From assembly GCA_007258455.2 (NCBI GenBank), contig VDFB02262726.1, forward strand, positions 33,417 through 97,416: a stretch of 64,000 nucleotides of DNA, written 5' to 3'. The notes below the pieces were generated by a model. It searched no databases and was not told the DNA's origin. It saw only the letters and a program-made list of their open reading frames with translations. Both the position numbers and the translations under genes were made by a program. This DNA is from Sequoia sempervirens (taxonomy: Eukaryota > Streptophyta > Pinopsida > Cupressales > Cupressaceae). Below, piece by piece: positions 44,538 through 56,224 of this stretch (position 1 is its first letter; each line of letters starts with the position of its first letter).

Positions 44538-46222
44538 TGTAAGAGACCAGGTGTCTCTCAGCCCAAACCCTTAACTGGAAATGCTGATTTTTGTTTGTTT
44601 GTATTTTTTTGCGTTTTTGATCATTTTTGCAATAAACAAGAAAACTGCGATTTTGCTCTAAAATTCCTTAAAAATTCATAATAAATAAACAGACAATAAA
44701 TAGGCATCAAAATTGCTCAGAAGATGAAGGCGCACATGTTTATGGATTTTCCAGAGCACATACAATGTATAAAATCGAACATATGAAGAGAAAATTACTT
44801 TTTATTCAAAAGAATCTGATTACTTGCAGCCACCAGAAGATAGATGAAAATGTACGGCTGAGTAAGAAGAACAATCTTCAGGCTCTGAAAATCAATGCTG
44901 AAGCTCCAATAATCCTAGGCGCACAAGATCCAAATGATAGAAGCTGAGGAAGAAGGTGTATTTCTCTATGAAGGAAAAGTACGGCCTTGCTAGTACAAAG
45001 TACGGCCCCAGCTAGCAGCAGCAATAAATGGTACGGCCCAAGAAATAAATGCCAAAAGCCAAAACACTGAAACTCTGAAAAAGGCGATTCTTCTTGATGA
45101 ATAATAGAACCAATACTGAATGAGAAACTTCACTGTGATGCTCTATATGACTTCTGGATAAAGCCACGCTGATGGACAATCTTCAGTTGGTATTTCACAG
45201 CCTCAGTATGTCAGATCTCGAAGAGGTAACGTTCTTCGAAATCGAATGTCTGTCGAAACCCTAGTTTCGCAAACCCCAATACTCAGAGAGAAAATAAGAC
45301 ATTGAATAATCATAACATAAGAGTTCGATTTGTCTTGGCAGTGTATATATACTCCTCTTAAGAAATTTGACCCAAGCATCCTTTTTAATAATCATTTAAA
45401 TAATGATTAAATTCGCCTTTATTGACTTAGGAGAAAATAATAAATAAATGGCGTCCCCCTCTTAATGAATAAATAATTATTCATTGTAATAAATATCCCT
45501 CTTTATTATAAAGTATTAAAAATACTTTATAATAAGCCATTAAATATTAATATTTAAATAAATTAATAAAGTGACTTTATAATATAAAGTCAAAATATCA
45601 ACTTATTTAATAATCATTAAATACTCCATTATTCTCCATTTGTTCATCCAACTGATAAACTGGGTCGACCCAAGCATCCTTTTTAATAATCATTTAAATA
45701 ATGATTAAATTCGCCTTTATTGACTTAGGAGAAAATAATAAATAAATGGCGTCCCCCTCTTAATGAATAAATAATTATTCATTGTAATAAATATCCCTCT
45801 TTATTATAAAGTATTAAAAATACTTTATAATAAGCCATTAAATATTAATATTTAAATAAATTAATAAAGTGACTTTATAATATAAAGTCAAAATATCAAC
45901 TTATTTAATAATCATTAAATACTCCATTATTCTCCATCTGTTCATCCAATTGACAAACTGGGTCGACTCCGAGCTAACCAGCTGAACCAGGTGCCCTGCC
46001 CAAAATAGCAGCTTCCGCCTGCCTGACTTACTATAAATAGTAACTGAAAAACCCCTTTGAAAGGTCCTGCGAAGGCCCAACCTAAATCAACTGAAAGAAT
46101 GACGCTCCTGAACACCGGGTAACTGCCTCAATTGATCCTCTACACATATCTGTCAGCCTACGAGGATCAGAATGATAGGCTAACCTCAAATCCAGCTGGC
46201 TGACTAGGAAGGGGACATCACA
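44538..46222 (-). mobile_element. F2-family solo LTR, copy F2-B (1,685 bp)
   Basis: On the minus strand it starts TGTGATGTCCCC at 46222 and ends GGTCTCTTACA at 44538, with perfect CTAAT duplications (44533-44537, 46223-46227). It has one CArG box CTATAAATAG (46031-46040), an AT-rich tandem duplication, and a TATATATAC box (about 45342-45350). Its removal restores the order of the LINE fragments either side. No coding content. Confidence 0.85.
45369..45964 (-). repeat. 298-bp tandem duplication within F2-B
   Basis: GACCCAAGCATCC starts at 45369 and again at 45667, and the two 298-bp units are almost identical (a few transitions near their ends). Units are AT-rich with many AATAATTATT phrases. 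High identity marks it as much younger than the LTR. Confidence 0.9.
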
Positions 46223-46227
46223 CTAAT

Positions 46228-46400
46228 CAAGGATATCATAAAGAGGATTAACATAGGAAACTCAAGCAAACACAGTTATGTGAACAATGCAAGAGTTCCT
46301 TAGGAGGAAGGTACATCAAAATATCTTAGGGGAATGATGGAAGGCAGCAAGGAGCTTGTTCTACCTTGACCTATCTGCAAGTTAAGCTATATGCTTAAAG
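46228..46400 (-). pseudogene. Second LINE: upstream fragment, right of F2-B
   Basis: Minus-strand frames continue the LINE upstream of the RT: the stretch next to F2-B on the left reads ADPKGLQANFLKYGVDSL (44440-44390), and this right-hand piece carries the sequence before it. Identity as LINE rests on continuity across the F2-B insertion rather than on a motif of its own. Confidence 0.4.
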
Positions 46401-47079
46401 AAATTGGCATGTATGTACAATTTTGCATCTGAAAAATAGCTATAGAAAAATTTCCCGTCTTTGCTATATATTAAATAGAGCCTCTTGTATTTAAACTATG
46501 GGAATGATTGGTAGAATTGGTCTATATCTTGGTGTTGTCGAAAAAGAAAATGGTTTTACCATGTTTTCTCTTGGTTTTGTGCCAAGGCTTTTGCAACTCT
46601 CATACAACTTGTCTTAAGACTATAGTTTTGTTCAATTAACTACTAGCATTCACAATTTTACATATTTAATAAGTTTTTACTTGCTCTATATAGATAATGT
46701 TAACCTTGTAAATTATTTTGAATTAGTTTTGTTAGTATATGCATGTGCATAATGCAAAGATTCGTGAACATGCACATTCTATATACATACATATCTGTAT
46801 GTGGATTTGAAGGGAAATGATTCCTTGCATGCTTGGCTATGAGGTTGAAACTCAATGGGTAAAGAATTAAATATATGTGTGTGTTTCTGTAAATATTCAA
46901 TCAAGGTAAATTGAAAAGTTCTTCATATGTTAAATTGGTGTATTGGCTAGGCCAAGACTTAGAAACTGATCTGTATCGTTTAGTATGTATATCATAATAT
47001 TAAATATATTCTTTGTGTTTGTAGGTAGGTAGGCACATAATGCATGTACAAATTATAACATGTTTCTATTTGATTGTAG
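46401..47079 (+). other. Unassigned AT-rich sequence, probably host intron
   Basis: No TE termini or coding frames are recognised. It runs into a T-rich tract and splice acceptor at 47079, so it is best read as intron upstream of the ORP exon. Confidence 0.4.
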
Positions 47080-47150
47080 AGATGAACCTTGAATTGCAAG
47101 CACAACTACCTTGCACTGATGCACGTTTTAGACCAGATCAGCGGGCATTG
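47080..47150 (+). CDS. Single exon of an oxysterol-binding-protein-related (ORP) gene
   Basis: A 71-bp exon between acceptor TTTGATTGTAG and donor TTG|GTATGA encodes MNLELQAQLPCTDARFRPDQ and then R-A-L. The motif P-x-T-D-x-R-x-R-P-D-x-R is diagnostic of the C-terminal half of ORP lipid-transfer domains, where it is followed by a Leu-Glu-x-Gly segment that here would be on the next exon. ORPs move sterols and phosphoinositides at membrane contact sites. I found no neighbouring exon in the window, so flanking introns would be TE-filled and very long. It could also be a stranded pseudogene exon. This is the only host coding signal seen. Confidence 0.65.
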
Positions 47151-48120
47151 GTATGAAAACATTTGAACATCTTTTGAAAATAAAGTTTTGTGATATTTAA
47201 ATTTGTGCTTTTTATCACGTTCTTTGACATCAATATTTTTCTTCATTCTCTTGCTTTAATTGATCATAGAATTTATTGTATGCATCTTAGTATATGTTGA
47301 GAGAGAATGCGGTGAAATCTAAATCATAAATTTGATTGCTTTGTGAATTTCACATGAATCATGTTTTATCACACAATTTATTTGGGTCTGTACTTTTTGA
47401 GTACAACATTTTTCCCATTTATGGAATTTAAAATACCGAAGTTCTGCTAATTAGAGAAATCTAATAACAATGATAATGCTGTTGTGGCCCCTACTTATAT
47501 CAATCTGTACATGTAATGTTTTATGTTTTCATTGTTAAAGACTTTTGAAGCACAAATATACCCTACGTTTATGCGGGGCCAATGTAAAATTTTTGAGGAT
47601 GGATTTAATGTACCAAAGACAATATTGATTGCATTCAATTCAGAACTATGAATTGTTTCGTTACAACCTTTGGCCTCACAAATGCTCTCGCAATATGTAT
47701 GTATAATAGTATTCCTAGATGACATTAATCTTTAGCAAAAATGAAGGAGAACACTTAATTCAAACATAAATAGTATCCAAAATCTTCAAAGATCGTAAAT
47801 GATAAGCAAGACTATATAAATGCAAGTTTTAAAAAAAATTAAAAATTGAATCAGGTAGTCAATGCCCCAAAATAAAGGTCTTTTGAGATTGACATCACTA
47901 CAATAAATGAAATAAGAGTTCCTAGGATGAGTAGGCAAAGATTTGTCCATATATTCTTTAAGATAATATTATCATCAGAGTTTGAAAACTTGCAACTCAA
48001 CAAAACTTGGTAGACACAATCTTGACTTAGACTTGGCAAATTGGCAAATTAAAAAAAATACTCAAATTCCTTTAAAAAACACAAATTTCATGCAAAATAT
48101 AGTTACAAAACATGTGAAAT
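47151..48120 (+). other. Unassigned sequence after the ORP exon, probably intron
   Basis: AT-rich with no recognisable domain. The minus-strand frame 47725-47495 (76 codons) has no known motif. No LTR or TIR edges were identified. Confidence 0.35.
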
Positions 48121-48587
48121 GATTTTGTAGAATGTTGGGGAAGTGTTTTTTGTTAGATTTGAATAGAAAAAGAGTACAAGATTGCATTAACATGTGAATA
48201 CAATAGCAGATAATATGTTATGAATCTCATGATGATTGGAAATTGTCACCAAAAATTACAATTCAATGGGGTTACAATAATTGATAATTTTTGTTCTTCA
48301 TATTCATCCTAGTGATGGATGTTGATGGGCCCTACTAGATCTAGAAGGTAAAGCAAGATTGATTTTGTAGAATGTTGGAGAAGTGTTTTTTGTTAGATTT
48401 GAATAGAAAAAGAGTACAAGATTGCATTAACATGTGAATACAATAGCAGATAATATGATATGAATCTCATGATGATTGAAAATTGTCACCAAAAATTACA
48501 ATTCAATGTGGTTACAATAATTGATAATTTTTTTTTTCTTCATATTCATCCTAGTGATGGATGTTGATGGGCCCTACTAGATAATTT
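48121..48587. repeat. 240-bp direct tandem duplication, second unit cut by C2
   Basis: GATTTTGTAGAATGTTGG starts at 48121 and at 48361. The units stay nearly identical through ATGTTGATGGGCCCTACTAG. The second is truncated at 48587 by the C2 3' LTR, so the duplication predates C2 insertion. Non-coding. Confidence 0.85.
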
Positions 48588-48819
48588 TGTTGAAGATATG
48601 AAAAAACCACAGAAGCAAGATCAAACAACAAAACCAAGAAAACCTTCCATGAATGAGAGTTGGAAAGAAATTTGCTATTTCCTTAGGAAAATGATGACAA
48701 AATGAATGAAAAAATGAAAAGACCTTGCTTTATGTGAAGGATAGAAAAACCCTAAGAAAACCCTAAATGAGCTTAATAAGAGATAATAAAGTGCAATTAA
48801 ATATATAATTACATCAACA
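48588..48819 (-). repeat. C2 3' LTR (232 bp) and polypurine tract
   Basis: On the minus strand it begins TGTTGATGTAATTA at 48819 and ends ATATCTTCAACA at 48588. CACTTAAGGGGGGA (48820-48833) directly precedes it. It matches the 5' LTR over its length with scattered substitutions and small indels, implying an old insertion. Confidence 0.85.
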
Positions 48820-49039
48820 TCCCCCCTTAAGTGAAACTTAGGGTGGGACAAAACAATGCATGAAAAAACAAAGATGGGTCTAAGCAACTAGGCTTGATGA
48901 GGTACCCATGTACAAATGAAAGAGAATCTCTCATAACTAGAGAAAAGGAGAAAACCTCATGGGAAAAACCTCCTCTCCCAGAAATAGTTGCAAACATGAA
49001 AGAAATCATGTAAAAAATATGAAGGAGGCCTCATGAAGA

Positions 49040-49639
49040 CCCCCCTAAGGACAACTTCCTCCACCCCAACAATTGGTTGCAACTGGAGGTAAAGAGGTGA
49101 TGCTAAAGGTTTTGTGAAGATGTCTGCAACCTACTCCTTTGTAGGCATGTACTCCAAAGTGAGAAAACCATCCTAAATCAACTGCCGAAGAAAGTGCATG
49201 TGGATCTTGATGTGCTTGGTCATTTGATGCTCCATTGGGTTGCAGGAAATATGAATGGTACTTGGATTGTTGCACCAAAGAATAGTGGGACTATTAGGAG
49301 GGAAACCAAACTTAGTCAATAATTGATGAATCCATAGAATCTTTTGGCTAGTTAAAACTGTTGCTCAATACTTAGTCTTTGTAGATGATAAAGCAATAGC
49401 AGATTGCTTCTTGCAAGACCATGCTAAGGGGCCAAAACCTAGGCAAAACACAAAGCCATAAGTTCCTATCATTAACATCACCAACCCAATCTGGGTTAGT
49501 GAAGCGGATAACCCGAGAATCTCTTGATGCATAATGAATACCATAATGAGAGTGCCCTAAATTTATCTCAAAATACGCTTGGCATCCTTTGAATGACTCT
49601 CATGTGGATTGTGAAAGAAACGAGAAACAAGACCAATTG
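49040..49639 (-). pseudogene. C2 RNase H
   Basis: The minus strand reads IGLVSRFFHNPHESHSKDAK next to the F2-C junction, then SAIALSSTKTKY, ILWCNNPSTIHISCNPMEHQ and VADIFTKPLASPLY, the standard copia RNase H series to its end. It has several stops. N-I-S-F-A at 56225-56240 joins I-G-L-V here in frame once F2-C is removed. Confidence 0.85.
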
Positions 49640-50002
49640 CAAAATGTAATGTCCCTATTTTCGTGAGCATCAGTTCTTGACGGGATTAGCCTATTGTTGT
49701 GACCTTTTTCACACATCGCCCCATTCAAGATGGAGACCCCCTAATTTTTGCTCCATTCTGGTCTTTTGGCTTGGGTTTTTCTCTCTCTCTTTCTCTGTCT
49801 CTTTTCTGATGTCTGCCTTTTGAGGATTGTGCCCGTCACTGAGCTAAAGCGTAAATTTGGCCAAGTCTGAAATTAGGGTTTCATCTTTCATGGTCAGTCC
49901 AAGGTCGAGTAAAGTGAATCAATTGAAAACTGAGCTTAACGTTGTTGTCAGCATGTTTCCAGCACGCTCCTAGCAAGTTTTCATCAGATTCTGAGGTGCT
50001 TA

Positions 50003-50926
50003 CTATTTTTAGTAAGTGTGAAATTGCAGGCAATTTGTCAGCATTTCTAAGATTCCGACAGTCACATTGCATTCAGAGCACATCAGGCTGCTCGTGTGCA
50101 AAATTTGAGTGAAAACAGACAACTTACTATTTTTAGCAGTCCACCTTCCAGGACAAATTTTAGGGTCCAGATGCAGAGTTTTTCTTTGCATGTCTAGATA
50201 TTCCTTCTGGGTTTTTCGAGACCTTCGCAACGATATAACATGCAAAACGAGACGACAACTTTCAGAATTCAGTCTTTCGAGGCTATTTTTAGGATTTGCA
50301 TGTCAAGGTTTCTTTTGCATGTCGGATGATTCCTGATGGGTTTTTTGAGAGCTTCGCGATGGTGTGACATGCAAACGAAGATACTCACTCAGTAAGGAAC
50401 TTGCTATTTTTAGCAGGTGTGTCCCGGCAGCCACTTCCCAGCAGTCTAGAATCACGAGCTGATCGCAATGCCACAGAAACGAGAGTAAACAGAGATCTTT
50501 TGATGCGCATGCAGAGCGAATTAGGGTTTCCAACTTCGGAGCCTGAAAAGAGGGGTCAAAAGTCAGAATTTTTGAAAACCGGTGTAAACCACCGCGATCA
50601 TCATCCTTCAGGCTATTTGCTGGTGAAATTTCAAGTCAAACGGAGCACTTACTATTTATAGTAAGTCAATTTGGAAACTGGCTAAAAATAGTAAATTGAG
50701 CACATGCGTCAGTGTCGACAGTAAGGCCACGTGGTGAGGAGTGCCTCATTCAAATTTCAAGTTGATCGGAGCAGTGGAGCTAACAGAAACCAAAGGTTGC
50801 TATTTATAGTAAACCACCTTCAGAAACATGCTAAAAATAGCAGGTCAGCTAAAAATGGCAGTGTCGGCAGAACAACGAGGTCATAAAGATGCAGTGTGCA
50901 AAATTGAGAAGGCTTACTATAAATAG
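50003..50926 (+). promoter_or_regulatory. Array of 9 MEF2-type CArG boxes in GL-E
   Basis: Perfect CTA(A/T)4TAG boxes start at 50003, 50127, 50283, 50404, 50652, 50682, 50800, 50831 and 50917. The spacing closely follows GL-C (for example the 30-31-bp pairs 50652/50682 and 50800/50831). Confidence 0.7.
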
Positions 50927-50998
50927 CAGGGCATGAAATACTGGCGAAAAACGAGGAAAAAATTCTAAGTCTGGAACTTCAATCCTGCAGACATGGCA

Positions 50999-51722
50999 AA
51001 ATGCGCCCAGGTGAGTAGGGAGGCGTGGAAATTTTTTGAAAATGAAGCTCATCCTTCACACAGGCCAAAATGCGCCCAAGGAGAAGAAAGTCAAAGAAAG
51101 TCAACGAAGTTTATCCTGCAGGCCTAGCAAAATGCGCCCAAGGAAAGCTCAGGAGGTTTAAAAAATTGTCTAAGTCTGGATATCCGCCACCACCTTCAAA
51201 ATGCGCCCAAGTTGCAAGTTTATCCTTCTCAGGGGGTGAAATGCGCCCAAAGTTGTAAGTGGTCAAAGCAAAGTCAACACTCTTATCCTCCTCACCCCTC
51301 CAAATGCGCCCATCCTGTAGCAGGGGTGAAATGCGCCCAAAACACAAAGAAGTCAAAGTGGTCAAACGTTTTCATCCTCCTCCTGGGTAGAAATGCGCCC
51401 AAAAGGCAAATGGTCAAAGTGGTCAAAGCTTTTTATCCACCAGCAAGGCCAAAATGGGCCCAAGATAGAAGAGAGTCAACAAGTCAACATATTTCATCCA
51501 CCAGGTAGGCTGAAATGTGCCCAAATGGAGTCAAGTGAAGACAAAACAGAGAAGTTGAAGGGTCATCCTTCTTGCATGTCAAAATGCGCCAAGTTGAAAG
51601 TGTAAAAGGTGAAGACAAGGTGGTAAATAAGGTGAAAGATAAGTGAATGTTTCAAGGCGTGGTAAAGGGAGGATGAATGCTAGGCGTAATTTTGAATTTC
51701 CTCTTCAAGTGTGAAATGCGCC
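50999..51722 (+). repeat. AAATGCGCCC array of GL-E
   Basis: Copies near 50999, 51069, 51130, 51201, 51241, 51303, 51331, 51389, 51514, 51583 and 51714, many 60-70 bp apart with some half steps. Linkers contain GTCAAAG and TATCCTCC phrases. Non-coding. Confidence 0.75.
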
Positions 51723-52805
51723 AAGGGTGGTGAATGCTAAAGAATGTTGAAAATATTTCCTTAGGCGTGGCAATATCCCTCTTGAAGTGTTATACGCCTA
51801 GAATGGAGAGTGTTAGAAAATTTTCTAAGGCATGGTAAGGCGTGATTTTTTTTTAATCACCTCTTCAAGTGTTATGCGCCTAGAGTGTTGAGGGTGGAAA
51901 TGAAGTGCTAAGGCGTGATTTTCCTCAAATATGAGATGAGTGATGGGAATTTTTCTAAGGCATTGGAGCTTCAAAAATATTTTTCAAGTGTGAAGTAAAA
52001 TGCGAAGTGGTGGCTAGAAAATAAAATGTGCCAGGCACCTCTATGAATAAAATTTTCTAAGTGAAGTTGATATTTTCACGGGAAAATTTTCTAAGTGCAG
52101 GATGATTTAAAATTTTCTAAGGCACAAATATTTCCTCCTCTAGAAAATACGCCTAGACTCTGAGGTGATGGAATTTTCCTGAAGTGTGAGCAGAGTTGCC
52201 AGAGATGAAGTCGGTGAATGCCAGCTCCACAAGATTTTCCAAGTCAGAACAAAATTCTTAGAGGGGATCGAAGAACGAGAATAAATTTGATGAAAGAATA
52301 TTTTCTAAGGTTCAAAATTCAAGAAAATTAAATGAACCCGTTCGTTGGGTACCCATGGATTCGACGCGTTCTGGAGGAAATTCTCTTCTGGGTATCAAAG
52401 ATTGTCAATGAGGAATGGATTTTAAGGTCTTCCACAGCTTGTCGAGGATTCTGGGATGAAGATTTTAAATGGGCACCAGGTTGATGAATTTCCTAAGGGA
52501 AATTTGAAAATTTTCTAAGGCAAAATGAAGAAAATGTGTTTTCAAGGTGAAATTCTCCGGACGATGAATTTGAAAGAAACTACCTAGGTGAATTTGCTCA
52601 AATTCTTCGTGATGATAGTCTTCTTGAGCCAGAGATGGATAAAATCAAAGTTGTCAGAGCTCCAGCAGGTGAAATGAATTTCTTGAGGATGCAGTTGTCA
52701 AAGAAGATACGCCCTTGAGGAAGATGGGTTAAGAAAATTGGCTAAGGCATGAAGAATTTGAACGCGAAGAAGTGAACGCTTGGAAATTAGAACGTGAGAA
52801 CCCTG

Positions 52806-52868
52806 GTAAGTAAGTTGAATTTATATTATGAAGTGTTCTATTACTCTTCTCCTCGCTTGTTTTGCAAG
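52806..52868 (+). other. Intron-like segment in GL-E U3, acceptor altered
   Basis: CTG|GTAAGT donor and TTGTTTTGCAAGAG acceptor region, about 63-65 bp, in the same position as in GL-B and GL-C. A G-to-A change and an insertion blur the acceptor (GCAAG instead of GCAGG), so this copy may no longer splice at the same base. Confidence 0.45.
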
Positions 52869-54277
52869 AGGAATGTCGAGGCCAGAGCACGATGACTTGA
52901 AGTGGGGAGGCACGATGATATTACAACCTTCAGAGGAAGATAAAGTTATAAGTTTCACATGAAGGAAGAAAAAGTTGCAAGAAATTGGCTAAGTGTTAGC
53001 TCAAGTGACGAAGAAGTTGAAGAGCAATGTCAAGAAAGAAGATCAAGGACAGTGTGAACGCGTCTACAAGCGGAATCTTCTAGAAGGATGATGGTGGACA
53101 TTATGGCTCATTTATTACCCCACTCTCCTTTGTGGCGGTTTTTAGGGCAAATCTTGTTTAGGGCTGAGGTGGCACAATCTGGGTCATCCAGCCGATTGTA
53201 ACCCTAGCCGTCTTTTGGGACTTGGCTAGCTATATAAAGGGGGAGTCCCCCTCATTTGTAATTCATTAGAGATTAGATTTGGAGGCAGAGGCAGAGCTTA
53301 GAGGAGTAGAGAGAAGTTGATAGAGTAGAAAGTAAAGTAGTGTAGATTGAAAAGGAAGGAAAGTCTTCCCTTTGGATACTTTGTAAGAAGTTGTCATGTA
53401 TGCTTTCATAATAAAAGAATTTTCATTGATGGTGAATTCTTCTTTGTTGTGAATAGTTGTTGAGGCTTCTTCGTCCTTCCAATTCACGTAGTATCTTGAA
53501 GTAGCTTAAATTAAAGTAGTTTTCACTTTCATGCAAGTAGGTGTTAGTTGTGGGTTTGTGGTATTAATTGAGGCAACTTCATTTCTATCCATACCACTAG
53601 CGGCTTGCTGACGGCAGGTCTGCCTTGTGTGGTCAACTGGAAAACTTTACAAACTTAACTTCGATTGTGATTCATGTGTTTGTATGCGTCGTTCTGATGG
53701 TGCTTACATGTTGAGTTATAATTTGAAAACCTCTTGTCACTCCCTTGAAGATTGCACCGACTTTGTGTAAGTTGTCCAATGTGAGGCGGAGCAGAGTCTG
53801 GTCGAAGTCTGTCGAGATTGATCCCACATTCCATCCTTAGATAAAGATTAACTTCTTAGGCCCTACACCCCTCTTTTTAATTCAGTTTATTTCCGGTTAG
53901 GATTAGGAAACTCGTGCTTATTTTCCAAATCATTCGAATCACACGCAAAGCCCTTAGTCTACTGTCTGTTGTCAACTATCGAACAATTGTGTAAGTCCCC
54001 TCGTGAGAACACAGCAACTCACATCAAACCAACTGAGTCTATTCGCACTTAAGGAACCTTGGAGTTGAAAGCATGATCTTACTGGCAATCTTAGCATGCT
54101 GAATACTTTGTTCAAGAGAGGATAGAGCATCTGTTGGGAAACTTTATTCTGTGTTGGTGCGGTCTCAAAAACCACGTCAACACCTATCAGTTGACCTTCG
54201 TAGGAGGTCTTAGAGGCAGATACCTAGTTAGTGGATGGTTTCCATTCCTGGATTCAGTTGAATTGGTGATAACGTTT

Positions 54278-54278
54278 A

Positions 54279-54320
<42 letters not shown>

Positions 54321-54321
54321 T
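54278..54321. repeat. (ATT)n microsatellite
   Basis: About 14 uninterrupted ATT units within F2-C. Non-coding. Confidence 0.9.
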
Positions 54322-56224
54322 TAATGTTATGTTATAACGTTATATTTGCACTTTATGATTTGAGGGATCATTTGTAATTAAAAGGGGCCATTTCAATTTA
54401 TTATAAAGTCATATTTTAAAAGTGCAAATAATATATTATTTTAATAAGAAAAAGGAGAAGCTTCTAGAAGGATCGACCTCTCTTGGGGAAAAAGTATAGA
54501 AAGAGGATCAACTAAGCTTCTTTCATCCAGATTTGATATTTGATTTGGAGATCTTGTGTGGAGAAGGAACCAGCTAGGGTTTCTTCCATTTCCAGCTATT
54601 GTGAACGAAAACTCTCATTGGTGTGCAATTTTGAAGCTGTAAAATTATCAACTGAATTATTGCTCGATTGTGGGCTTCATTCAGAGGTCCAATTTGTGCT
54701 TAATTGAGAATTATCAAATTTAATGGCCTTTGGCCAAATCTGGGAGAAAATCGATTGCAGATCTATAGGGACACTTTCCAGATTGGAGGATATTGAACTT
54801 GTAGTGGCAATACGATATATGGGAGTTCAATATTGAAAGAGTTAATCACATAATCCTTGAAGTCGTGGCTGTCTTTGTAAGGTGCGATTATAGATAGAGG
54901 TTTTCTTAGTGCCAAGTCAGAAAATAAATACAAAGCAGAGACTCTTAAAGAAGCCACTAAAGACATCATATAATTCGAGTTACTGAGGGCGCCAGGTAAA
55001 GACAAATCCGTTTGTCTTATTTTGATCGTTGCTAAAGTCAAAGAGGAAGAGACGCTTCATATGGTAAGTCGGGTATTTAATTCTGAAGGAATTGATAGTA
55101 ATCGAATCAATATTTTATGATTCCTGGAGTCTTCGATAGTCAACAAGGGAATATTGGAGGTCAAGATAAAGTATTGTAAGCTGAAGAAAAGACGGGAGTG
55201 TGTAAAACAAATACACAAGTATCGTCATTTTGTGGAGACCGTCAAAGGTAGTCTCATCATTGAATAATATAATTGAGAGTTGCTGGAGTAAAGGCGAATC
55301 ATGGCCAAGCTGCTTAGACAAAAATAGAAGAACATCGATATCATTAATATTTGACAAGGCAATAGTGAGTCGCTTACATGAGGCAAAGGCACTATCGACA
55401 TTTGAAGGAAATCAAGGCGGAGTCAAAGTGTCTTATCGGGAGGTGGTTGTGTGCAAGCTGAGATGTCTTTGTTAGGTAACCAATAGTGGTTGCAAGCTCC
55501 AGTTCCAATCGCTGCTTGGAGACTACCAGGGAAAGTATGATAGAGTTTGCATATAGATGTGGGCTAGCATCATCTTGCTGGAAGGAGTTCACTCTGCTGC
55601 CATCGTCAAGTTCTTGGTATTTTCAGTCATAAACTCCTTTATTGTAATCGCTTCAGTCAAGGCACTAGTTCCAGGTTCTATCTTTAATTGAGGAATTCGA
55701 GGCATAGGAATTGCACTCAGACAAAATAAATCACTGTAGCTGAATGTAATGAATGTTATTTGCTGAATATAATTGTCTCAGCATTGCATCGATTAGAGTT
55801 AGAGTATCTTACACCATTGCATATTCATATTTGTCAAATCTGCATAATTGGTCCGGATATATTGCATCTTGTAAGAACATTTAGCATTGTTGAGAGCTAT
55901 CTTCTTGATGGAATTGTTGCAATCAATTCACAAAAGGAGATTGAATGTACGACAACTGTTTGTCATAATGACAATTGATTATATCAGCATACTTGCATGA
56001 ATATTCAGTCATCTATTTGCATTTGGAAGTCACCAAAGCATATGTATTACATACTAATTGCATTGGAAGGCTTTTGGTATCATTTAGACTAGCATCTTTA
56101 TGCATTTCATCACCAAATACAAAAAGAAAACAACATACAGCAGTGACTGCAAACTGTTCGACGAAATGTCCAAGAGCTGAAGGGTGAAAAATCAGGTAGA
56201 AACAGCTAGGGACATTACACAAAA

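Larger units (their letters stand above)
49695..54182 (+). mobile_element. Giant solo LTR, copy GL-E (4,488 bp)
   Basis: TGTTGTGACC at 49695 and CACGTCAACA at 54182, with perfect CCTAT duplications (49690-49694, 54183-54187). The module order is as in GL-C: hairpin, CArG boxes, AAATGCGCCC array, inverted-repeat block (52326-52430), intron-like segment (from 52806), TATATAAAGG (53231), AATAAA (about 53411), U5. It is the innermost element of the C2/F2-C/GL-E nest. Confidence 0.9.
49645..56219 (+). mobile_element. F2-family solo LTR, copy F2-C (about 2.08 kb without GL-E)
   Basis: Starts TGTAATGTCCCTA and ends TAGGGACATTACA, a perfect 13-bp inverted repeat, with perfect CAAAA duplications (49640-49644, 56220-56224). 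Only 50 bp in, it is split by GL-E. The remainder (54188-56219) contains an (ATT)n microsatellite, a leader-like region near 54480-54600, and AT-rich U5. Short ORFs (54763-55041, 55230-55475) have no motifs. It interrupts C2 between RT and RNase H. Confidence 0.85.
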
